Program-made: the position numbers and the translations under genes | In this document: positions 39,278-49,100 of the stretch, piece by piece | How the letters are laid out: the number at the start of each line of letters is the position of its first letter | Numbering within the stretch: the stretch's first letter is position 1 | DNA from: Castor canadensis | Lineage: Eukaryota > Chordata > Mammalia > Rodentia > Castoridae | NCBI RefSeq assembly: GCF_047511655.1 | Contig: NC_133394.1 | Coordinates: forward strand, 111,250,343 to 111,314,342 | DNA: 64,000 nt | Reading direction: 5' to 3' | The notes under the pieces: generated by a model | Databases searched by the model: none | What the model was told of the DNA's origin: nothing | The model's input: the letters and a program-made list of their open reading frames with translations, nothing else

Positions 39278-39806
39278 TGACATTGGACTGTTGATCTCAA
39301 GTTTGTGTCCTGCTGTAGTCAATGATTGAAAATGTGGGACCAGAAGTTAAGAGTTAAAGCAAGCACAAAGTTTATTGAAAAGATAGCAAAACACCCTGAG
39401 GGGTGGGACTTAGTGAAAGAGCTAAGCCAAACAATGGCTGACATCTAGGAGATGATACAGGGCATTAGCTGGCTGAGGTCTAACTATTCTACCTTGAAAC
39501 TATATTTGTGATTGATTGGCACTGAATTAGCTTCTCACTGAACTCAGCCACCTGTCTATCCCTCTTCTTAATGAACTGAGCATTCCAAGAAAGTCTGGTC
39601 AGTTTGTCCTGGCCTTCAAAGTCTGCTTTAACTCATCCTGGCCTTGGGGCCCACTGCCTACATTGTGTAGCTGCATTTCATTATTTTGGTAAGGGGTTTG
39701 TTATTTCTCTGAGAAGCCTGTTGCTTCCCACTTCTTTTTAGATGTCTGCTTCTAAAGTGCCTCTCTCATCCAAGATGGAGTCACCTCTGTCATTGCTCCC
39801 CTTACA
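39278..39806 (-). mobile_element. Class I ERV LTR (TG...CA, minus strand)
   Basis: On the minus strand it runs from TGTAAGGGG to TGTCA, with a poly(A) hexamer in TTTTCAATAAACTTTGTGC near its end. After the LTR, minus-strand 39274-39257 begins TGGGGG, a weak primer-binding-site candidate of the Pro-tRNA kind. It has inserted against the MaLR LTR remnant to its right. Confidence 0.65.
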
Positions 39807-40502
39807 ATATGACCTGCCCTGCTATGCTCTGGTACACTCTGCCCTCCACAATGGTCCAAAATTTCTGAAAGCCTGAGCTAAATAAATCCATCATTTTTTA
39901 AGTTGTTTCTGTCCAGTATTTTGTCACACGGAAAGAAGAAAGGTAACTAATTCACAAAATTAGCACCAGAGTCATCATTGTGACTAAACCTGACTATATG
40001 GTTCTTAAGCTTTCAGAACTGATTTGCAGAAGGGATCTGGAAGAGTGTGGGGAAGCAGGCTAGAGAAGCCCTAGAACGCTGTAAGCTCAGCTTCATGGGT
40101 AATTCTGGTAGAGCTCAGAAGACCAGAATGCTGAGAGAAATGCAGATGGTAAAGACTGTGCTTGTAAAGTTTCAGAAGGGAATGAAGACTCTATTGGGAA
40201 TTGGACTAGAGACCATTTGTTACATCCTGGCAAAGAACTTGTCTACATTTTGTCTGTGTCCTGAGACTTTGTAAGAGGCTCAGTTTAAAGGTGATGGATT
40301 AATTAATGTGGAGGAGGAAGTTTCAAAGCAGTCCAGCATTTAGTCTGTGACATGGTTTTTGCTGGCTGCTTTTATCCAAGTTCGCAGTGAGAATTGGGAG
40401 CAAAAAGCACGGAAGAAAGACCTGAAAAAGTTACAGTTTGTCCAGAAAAGCCCACATAAAGTCATGGTGCTTAAAAAGAATAATGCCATTAAAAAGAAGT
40501 CA

Positions 40503-40610
40503 AGGACTGGAGGTGTGGCTCAAGTGGCAGAGCACCTACCTAGCAAGAAGAAAGCCTTGAGTTCAAACCCCAGCACCATAAAAAAACAGAAAGAAAGAAA
40601 GAAAAGAAAA
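40503..40610 (+). repeat. ID-type SINE inside the MaLR internal region
   Basis: 'gactggaggtgtggctcaag' to 'gagttcaaaccccagcacc' with an (AAAG)n tail. It creates part of a spurious 124-codon frame. Confidence 0.85.
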
Positions 40611-40734
40611 GAAGGTAAGTATTTTACATCAGACAGTAGGAAAAATGCCTTCAGGGAAAATCAGGACTTGACCAGACTCCACTCATTGCAGGCTGAAGGA
40701 AAAAAGTGTATACTCATTTGAAAGACCTACCTTT

Positions 40735-40856
40735 GAGCTGGGTGGTACATGCCTGTGATCCCAGCACTGTGGAAACTGAGGCAAGAAGATTGTGAGTTTG
40801 AGGCAAGCCTGGCTACAGAATAAGATCCTGTCTTTAAAAAATAAAAATAAAAAAGA
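40735..40856 (+). repeat. B1-type SINE in MaLR internal region
   Basis: 'gagctgggtggtacatgcct' to 'gaataagatcctgtctttaa'. Confidence 0.85.
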
Positions 40857-41537
40857 CGCTCCCTTAAGAAGAGAGCATGGTAGCGGCATCCTGCTCCCAA
40901 GGGGCCCACTAAGGAAGTGTTTTCTCATGTTCAGCCATCCAGGCACGCAGAGGCCACTGCAGTTCAAGAGCGCCTGGCTACTGCTCAAGGTGGCAGCAGA
41001 CTTTGGCATCACCCTTGTGATGCTGGATTTACAGGCACGCAGAATGAAAGGATTACAGGGTCAAAGAAGCCTGGGAGGCCATGTAACTGTAGCAGGGTCA
41101 GAGTCCCTAAAGGCAGCCCCTGACAGGGCAATGCCTGAAGCTGTGAGAGTGAAGCCGAAGCTGAAGTGGAGACCTCAGGAAGTTAGAGGGGCAGGAATGT
41201 GCAGCGACAGCTGAGGAAAGCCATAGGCAATGAGCAGAAGCAGCCTCAGAGAGAGAGCCTCAGATGTGGGCTGCAAACAGCAAGCCCACTGGGGCTCATG
41301 TCATGCCACCACGTGCCCTGGATGTGGGACATGGAATTACAGGATTTAATGTTTGCCCTGCTGGGTTTCGGTCATGCCTTGGTTCCATTCTTCCATTCTA
41401 TGCCCTCATTCCTTCCTTTGAGAATGGGAATGTCTACCCTGTGCCATTGTATGTTGTGCGTATGCAACTGATTTTTGATATCATGGAGGCTTACAGCTAA
41501 GAGTTTGCTTTGAGTCTCAAGAGACTTTGAACTTGGG

Positions 41538-41640
41538 GACTGGAGATGTGACTCAAGTGATAGAATGCCTGCTTTGCAAGTACAAAGCCCTGAGCTCAAA
41601 CTCAGCCCCACTGAGAGAGAAAGAGAGAGGGAGAGAGAGA
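41538..41640 (+). repeat. ID-type SINE with GA-rich tail
   Basis: 'gactggagatgtgactcaag' to 'gagctcaaactcagccccac', then a (GA)n run. Confidence 0.8.
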
Positions 41641-41932
41641 TTTTGAACTTTTGTAAAATGCTGGAACTGTTAAGATTATGAGGGATTCTTGGAGATAAAC
41701 TAAATGCATTTTGCTTTGTGAGATGGACATGGGGGCTTGGGGTGAAATCTTATGGTTTGGATATATGAAGTGCTCCTCCCCCAAAGTTCATGTATTGAAG
41801 ACTTGGCCCCAAGGTGATGGTACTGTTTTGGGTGGTTCAAGAGACTTTAGGAGGTGGGTCTGGTTAGGTGGGCTTAACCAGAGGGAGCAGGTGCCTGGGG
41901 GGTTGGTCCTTAGGGGCTGTGTCTTGTCTTGG

Positions 41933-41934
<2 letters not shown>

Positions 41935-41978
<44 letters not shown>
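41935..41978. repeat. (TC)n microsatellite inside the 3' MaLR LTR
   Basis: About 20 uninterrupted TC units within the LTR, so its length is likely polymorphic. Confidence 0.95.
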
Positions 41979-41980
<2 letters not shown>

Positions 41981-42182
41981 TTCCTGGCTGCCATGAAGTG
42001 AGCAGCTTAGTCTGCCACACCCTCCATGATGTTCTGTTCAAGAGCATGGGGCTATGAAACCACAGACTGAAATTTACAAAACCATGAGCCAAATGTATCT
42101 TTCCTCCCTTAAGTTGCTTCAGTCAGATATTTGTACACAGCTTGCTAATATTCACTTTATTTTTTATTAAAAATCCGAATCC

Positions 42183-42274
42183 CAGGGACTAGAGGTATGA
42201 CACAAGTGGTAAACCACTTACCTAGCAAATGCAAGGGCCTGAATTCAAACCCCAGTACCACCAAAAAAAAAAAA
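42183..42274 (+). repeat. ID-type SINE (first of two adjacent)
   Basis: 'gactagaggtatgacacaag' to 'gaattcaaaccccagtacc' plus A-tail. It abuts a second, older ID. Confidence 0.85.
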
Positions 42275-42279
42275 TCCTA

Positions 42280-42358
42280 TGGCTGGAGATATAGTGCAGT
42301 GGTAGACTGCATGCTTAACACGCATATGCCCTGAGTTCAATCCCCAGTACCCTCAAAA
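42280..42358 (+). repeat. ID-type SINE, older subtype (second of two adjacent)
   Basis: 'ggctggagatatagtgcagt' to 'gagttcaatccccagtaccc'. Its tail differs from the first copy, so two subtypes inserted side by side. Confidence 0.8.
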
Positions 42359-42471
42359 TCCTAATTGCTCCCAAACACACTGTTCTACAAATATATTTAA
42401 CGTTCAAAATCAAAATAAAGAAATTATCTTAATGAAATAGCATTATCTTCTTCGTACATAGACCACACATT

Positions 42472-42863
42472 AAGAAATGTCTTTATTCAGATACCTTAAA
42501 GCAACTGAGGCCAATAGGAAAAGGAGACCAGGAACTAGAGAAAAGGTTAGATTAAAAAGAATTAACCTAGAAGGTAACACTCACGCACAGGAAATCAATG
42601 TGAGTCAATGCCCTGTATAGCTATCCTTATCTCAACCAGCAAAACCCCTTGTTCCTTCCTATTATTGCTTATACTCTCTCTACAACAAAATTAGAGATAA
42701 GGGCAAAATAGTTTCTGCTGGGTATTGAGGGGGGGAGCGGGAGGGGGTGGAGTGGGTGGTAAGGGAGGGGGTGGGGGCAGGGGGGAGAAGTAAACCAAGC
42801 CTTGTATGCACATATGAATAATAAAAGAAAAATGAAAAAAAAAAAAAAAGAAATGTCTTTATT
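42472..42863 (+). mobile_element. Young 5'-truncated L1 3' end with 16-bp target-site duplication
   Basis: The element body is 42488-42847. It has L1 3' UTR sequence with a G-rich (polypurine) tract at 42728-42787, an internal AATAAA and a poly(A) tail. Perfect direct repeats aagaaatgtctttatt flank it at 42472-42487 and 42848-42863. The perfect duplication and long tail indicate recent insertion. It sits about 85 bases beyond the ARL9 stop, in opposite orientation. Confidence 0.9.
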
Positions 42864-42870
42864 TTTTATT
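42858..42870 (-). promoter_or_regulatory. ARL9 poly(A) signals (two AATAAA hexamers)
   Basis: On the minus strand AATAAAAAATAAAG occurs 78-90 bases after the ARL9 stop (hexamers at 42870-42865 and 42863-42858). The second hexamer lies inside the target-site duplication of the adjacent L1 insertion, so another copy exists at 42487-42482. Use of either signal is inferred. Confidence 0.55.
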
Positions 42871-42947
42871 TGAAAGTGGAAAACTTTGCCATTCAACAGT
42901 CCCTCACGATGTTTAGATGGCAAATTGCACAGTGGGCCTAGTCCTGC

Positions 42948-43127
42948 TCACTGCATACTTGTGGCTAGGTGTGCAATCAGGTCTTTGGCATCCTGCAAGG
43001 TGGAGGGTATCTCTGAGCCATTCTTGGTCACTTGAGTTCCAAACAAGAACAGCTTCCTGTCATTTCCCACCTCAGATAAGGCCAAAGCGTCATGAATATC
43101 TGTAATGTGATAGGCTGCTTCTAGATC
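42948..43127 (-). CDS. ARL9: ARL9 coding exon 4 with stop
   Basis: A 180-nt terminal coding exon. The acceptor GGGTGAAG lies behind a pyrimidine-rich tract, and the stop TGA is at 42950-42948. It starts with the Asp of the G4 motif and encodes DLEAAYHITDIHDALALSEV through to LIAHLATSMQ. Only about 80 bases of 3' UTR separate the stop from two AATAAA hexamers. Confidence 0.96.
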   Translation of the reverse strand, partial: DLEAAYHITDIHDALALSEVGNDRKLFLFGTQVTKNGSEIPSTLQDAKDLIAHLATSMQ

Positions 43128-46100
43128 CTTCACCCAGAATGGAAAAAGAACAGGAAAAGGTTGGTTATCTGGCAGTTCTTCCAGACACATTACCCTTATG
43201 GGCTGCTCTCAATGACCTCACTATTTTAATATACAGGGTATTGTGATGTGACCCCATTATTCTAACCTCCATCATAATGCAGCTATTTTCATTTATGCCA
43301 ACATTTATGAGTTATCAAAAAATATTTTTTGAAATGGAGCTACGCCATTATAATACTTTCATTTTCTAAAAGGTGCCATTGATCCATTTATTTTGTTGCT
43401 CCATTTTCTTATGTGTCCAAGATTGTCTTTAATAGGATCAATTATTACAAATTTAATTTGTAACAGAAACTTGATTCATTCATTGTTTTACTGATTTTAG
43501 TATTGCCATTGTAAGTTCTCTTTTGTGATCATTATTTCTACTGAACAAAACTTTTGGATAAATTTTTGGGGTGTGGAGAAGACAGGTAAGGGACCAGGGA
43601 GGGAATAAATTTAGAAAAGGGATGATAGGCCAGGCATGGTGGTACACATCTGTAATGCCAGCTATGAGGGAAGTGGAGATCAGGAGGATCACAATACCTG
43701 GCCAGTCCCAGGCAAAAAGTCCAAGAAAGCAAAAAATGTCTGGGGGCATGCTCAAAGGGTAGAGTGTCTGTTTAGCAAGTATGAGGCCGTGAGTTCAAAC
43801 CCTAGTACCATAAATAAATAAATACATAAATAAGAAAGAAAGAAAATAGGAAGGAAAGAAAGACAGAAAAAGAAAGAAAGATGCACAGAAAAAGAGATGG
43901 GGAAGGCTTAGAGAAGGAAACTCCTAGAGAAAGCAGAGATACCTGTGCTTATGCTGCATATCAGGGTCAAAAATCTGAGAGGTCAAAATGGCAAGGTCAA
44001 AACATATTCCTCTGCCTCTCATATGTCAAGTGCATCTTTGCAAATGACCATTGAGATCCCCTTATATAGATATCAGATTCCACTATCATCTTTTAGTCCT
44101 TTGCAAAAATTTTGTCATCTTCACCTCTAAAATGCCATTTATAATTGGCTTTTTGTTGTTTACAGCATTCCCCTAAGCTTTAGGGGATCAATTCTTTTGT
44201 TCTTTGTTTTTGAGAAAAGGCTTTTTATGTTGCTCAGGCTGGTCCCTAGCTTTTGGGCTCAAAGAATGTTCGTGCCTCAGCCTCCTGAGGAGCTGGGATT
44301 ACAGACATATGCCACTCACCCAGTCAGGGGATCACTTTTAAATCTCTGGAAATAAACCAGATCGAGTAATTGTTTTCCTATTCCAATATAAGCCTATCAA
44401 TTTCCATCACTGGAAGGCTGTGAGACTTCCCCTGAGGGCTGTGCATGGTAACTGGCTGGAGCTGGCAGCCACAGCATATGGCCTGTTTGGAACTTGAATT
44501 CACTTAGTCTTAGAGCCTGTAGTAACTTCTGTAACAAAAAATAGATGGTGTCTCAGTATAATAGTTCTCTGAGGGAATTGTAGAGGAAGAAATAGGGGCT
44601 TATAAGGGGCTTCTTGTAATGATACACAGACATGAGGTATAAATGCAGGGTTTACCTCACACTTACATACTTGTGCCTTAAGAGAAGTTACAACTCAAAG
44701 AGTAAAGATATAAGAAAATTTCAGTAACTTGAACCAGTGAGTCACCTAAAAGCACAGACTAAATATTTTGGACAAAAGCAAAGATGCATTAGCTGGATGT
44801 TGGTGGCTCACACCTGTAATCCTAGCTTCTTGGGAGGCTGAGATCAGGACAATCGTGGTTCAAGACCAGCATGGGCCAAAAAAAAATCAAGACCCTATTT
44901 CCAAAATAACCAGAGCAAAATGGACAGGAAGTATGGCTCAAGTGGTAGAGCTCCTGCAATGCAATCTCAATGCCTTGAGGTCAACACCCAGTACCACCAA
45001 ACACCAACCCCCACAAAAAACAAAAGCAACAAAGATGCATTCAACCAGAATATCTACACCTTTTTTCCTTAAAGCTCAGTAAAACTTTTAAATCTTACAG
45101 TGAATGGCTATTTATTCAATTTGATAATGATAAAACACACAACCACAAAGGAAAAGTATTAATAAATTTGACAATTAGAAATGGAAATTTTGGCCAGGCC
45201 TAGTGGTATATGACTATAATCCCAGCAGTTGGGAGACTGGGGCAGGGGGTCCTGAGTTTGAGGCCAGCCTGGGCTACATAGTGAGACTTTATCTCAAAAG
45301 AGACACAAGCAAAACAAAATACAAAAAATGGAAATCTTCAATATAAAGATGGAAACCAAAAGCAAAAGGATATGCCACTAGCACCCTGGAGATTGTATTA
45401 GTAATGCATACAACTAACAAAGCATTTTTCCCCTAAAGATATGAAAGGCTTCTACAACTCAACTAAGAAAAGAGGGGCTGGAGGTATAGCTCACCTGAGC
45501 AAGACCTTGGCTTTGATCCCCAGCACCACAAAGAAATTTTAAAAAAAGATAAAACACCCCAATAGGAATTTAGGGAGCAATATCGATAAGAAATTCAAAA
45601 TATGGAGATCAGTAATCAATAAGAATCTGAAAAGATGTTTAAACTCATTACTACTTAAGAAAACATAAATTAATTTTTGTTTTTTGTGGTGCTGGGGTTT
45701 GAACTCAGAACCTACACTTTGAGCCTACATTTCATCAAGATAGGGTGTCACAAGCTATTTGCCTGGACTGGCTTCGAACCATGATCCTCCTGACCTTTGC
45801 CTCCTGAGTAGCTAGGATTATAGGTGTGAACCACTGGTGTCCACACTGTAAATTGGAATAATAAAACAATTCCACCCCTAGCAGATTGTAAAAAATGAAA
45901 ACGTGTGTGACAACACCAAGTATTGACAACAATATGGAGCTACAAGAACTGTCATCGTCTGTCTGTGAGAGAATAAATTGGTGCAAGTTTGAAAAGCAAC
46001 TTGGAAATAGCTAATAAAATTGAGTATTTGTAAATCCACAACCCAGCAACTCTTCTTTTAGGTGTATGCACTGGAGAAATGTTTACAAGGACACACATAT

Positions 46101-49100
46101 TTGAAGGCTCATGGCTGCATTGCTTATAACAATAAAAAAAAAAACTGGGAATAACTCAAATTCCCAGTAACAAGAAAATGGCAATATATTCATCTGCATG
46201 TGGTAGAATATTTACTGCTCACATGGAGATCACAGTACATGGTGTTTGTTTTGTTTCAGTGGTGCTAGGGGTTGAACCCCAAGCCCTAGAGTGTGAAGGG
46301 TGCATGCTACCACAGAGCTCACCTCCAGCCCTAAGTCCTTTAGTTTATGGTATTTAAGACGTTCGGTGGAGCTGGGTGTGGCGGAACATCCATATAATCC
46401 CAGCACTCAATAGGCTGAGACAGGAGAATATCCAGTTCAAGGTCAATCTGGGCACTACATGGAGACTGTCTCAAAGAAAGAAAAGATGCTCCACTTAAAA
46501 ACAAAAACCAAGAGGAATCAATGTTTCTTTAAAAATGCCAGCAGAATGTCAAGATCTGTTGGACAAGCTTCTCCCCTGGACTTCCAGATAGGATCTCACT
46601 GAAGTAGGAGGCCATCAAGTATAATTATTTGGTTTACTTTCATAAACATTCACCATCAGAACAGTGAGAGAAAAGGAAGGAATTGTGCCCTAGCAGCTGA
46701 GGGAGGGGTTTCGTGTTCCGATGCTTTGGAAATTCAATTTTTTTCACTTTTTAAATTGTGCAATATATACCTAAAATTTTTACCTTGTTTTTTACTGCAC
46801 ACTCCAGTAGAATTGAGCACGTTATTATTATTGGGCAACATTACTACCATCCGTCTTCAAAGTCCATCTTGCTAAGCACAAATGCTGTGCCTATGAGAGG
46901 ATAATTCCCCGTTCCTCAGGCTGTAGCCCTTGGCAGCCACAGCTCTACTTTTTATCCCCACGGGTTTGACTACTAGGAACCTGTATAAGCAGAATTCTGC
47001 AGCATTTGTGCTTTAGTGACTGGCTCATTTCATTTAGTATAATGTCCTCAAGGTTCATCTGTGTTGTTGCAAGTGCCAGCATCTCCTCACCCTTTAAAGC
47101 TAAGTAATAGTGCACTGCATGTCTACACCACATTTTGTTCATATATTCGTCAGTGGATGAACACGTGGGTGGATGAACACGTGGGTTGCTGCTCCTTTGT
47201 GCTACTGTGAGGTGACCATGGGGCTTTAAACAACTATTTGAGTCCCTGATTTCATTTCTTGGGGTGCATAACCCAAAAGCAGAATTGCTGTGGTTACATG
47301 GGAAATCTATTTTGGAGTTTTTGAGGAGCCACAATTTTGTCTTCCAGAGCAGTCACACCATTTTACACTCCCACCAAGAGTGTGAAGCGTTCCAATTTCT
47401 CCACGAAAACGCCTAATATATTAATACATGTATGAAATTCAGGTCAAGTCTAATTGATTGAAAACAAAGCTATTTTCATACATGGCAGCCACTCAAGTAT
47501 TTTGTTGGATTCAACTCAGTCAATATGTTTATTGAAATAAGCTCAACACATATTGTTGAATTCCTACTATGCACAAGGCAGTATACTAGTCATTTCAAGT
47601 ATTTTTGAGGGACACAAAGATGAGTAATTACCTCTACACTCAAAGAGTTTATAATCCAGGAATGTGATAAACTAAACCAAATATACAGTATATTGTCAAA
47701 TTATCTAGCTATTAAAGCTAGGCATTTTTGCATTAATAATAAAACTATTGAGTACGACTTATATTCATATATCTTTTTACCTGTTTGTGTGCAAACACGA
47801 CCAGAGGGAGGTCTGGGCTTGCTTCGATGAGTTGATGAAGGTATTTCTTGGCTTCAGGTAATCGGTTGTGATCTGCTGAATCCACCACGAAGATCAGCAG
47901 CAATCCCTTGGACAGGTACATTTCCCAGTGGGAACGGAAAGGCTCGCTGCCCCCAACTATAGACACAGGAGAGGAAGAAGTCACCAAAAAAAAAAAAAAA
48001 TCACAGAAGTGTCACAGGGCACATTGGTCAGGTTTCTGATAAAGTGCCTCTGTGTTAGAGGGCAGACAATTCTGGTGACCACAGGGCTATTTCTGGGGAA
48101 ACAATTGGTCCATGGAGTAATTAACCTTCACGAGTGGATCATTCATTCTGGAATCACAAAAAGTCAGTGCTTAAAACCTGCTTTTGCAGAGGAGCACTGT
48201 TTCCTAACGTGGGCCCTCGAATTGACTAAAGACAGGAAATGGCTAACCTGTGATGTCTTCCGTCTTCCATAGAAATGGAAGGAACAAAGTGACAGTATGG
48301 AAAATGTAACAAGGACTACAAAAGGGAAAAAAACTTGCTTGTAGTCAGCTTGTGTGCTGGCCAGGTTGCTAGGCTGTTGTTCCTACTGAAGTTTCCCCCT
48401 TGTTTCTCTCTTTAATCATGCTGGGGAGCCTAAGGTTAACACTTTTCTCCTTAACTAAACCAGGCAATCTTTTCCCTCTTATCTCTCTCTAACCACCGAG
48501 GAGTAAACTTGTCACCCAAGACATACAGCTTTGGAGATGTGGTGCCAGAAAACCAGGGGATAAAAACCAAGGCCAGCACCTATTGTAGGACATGCATTTT
48601 GTCACATACTTTGAACGGTGCTCCTAAATTCCCATTCAAAAAGTGAACATTTTCTCTCAGGATGGGGATGACAGAGCTTTGTCTTCTTTGTCTTACAAAT
48701 AATAAACCTTATTTCCTTTTTCTCAAAACCCTATTCTCCTTATTTGTGGATTGGCATTGAGACCAGGGGACTGGCTTTCCAGTAACAAGACTAAATACAA
48801 TGGGTATCTTCTGATCTTGAGAGCCACAGCAGATCTGTCACCCATTGCATATTCATCAATTGAAGCTCAGAAAATGGAAGTGGGGTACTAAGACAATTAA
48901 AGGTGGTAGGGTAAACCACATTACTCTAAAATAATCTTCAAATGGAGCTGGATTTGTTTGCCACCTTACTCGTACAATTTTTCCTTTGCCAAATCCCAGA
49001 ACTAAGGGCTGGGTGTGGCTTAAGTGGTAGCACAACTGCCCAGCAAATGAAATGAGTTCAAATCCCAGTACTGTGCTCCCCCCAGATCCTAGAACTAATT

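Larger units (their letters stand above)
39807..42139 (+). mobile_element. MaLR element: 5' LTR fragment, internal region and full 3' LTR
   Basis: The 5' LTR survives only as its 3' part (about 39807-39945, containing AATAAA). Internal MaLR-type non-coding sequence follows (about 39950-41740), carrying B1 and ID insertions. The 3' LTR (41743-42139) begins tgaaatcttatggtttgg, has an expanded (TC)n tract and ends tacaca. The left side is cut by a class I ERV LTR. No intact protein is encoded. Confidence 0.75.

Noticed and set aside
40347-40721. 124-codon plus-strand frame
   Set aside because: Runs through MaLR internal sequence into an ID SINE; not a gene.
41935-41978. (TC)n tract as a GAGA-type regulatory site
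   Set aside because: It lies inside a MaLR LTR and is a simple microsatellite expansion; there is no regulatory evidence.
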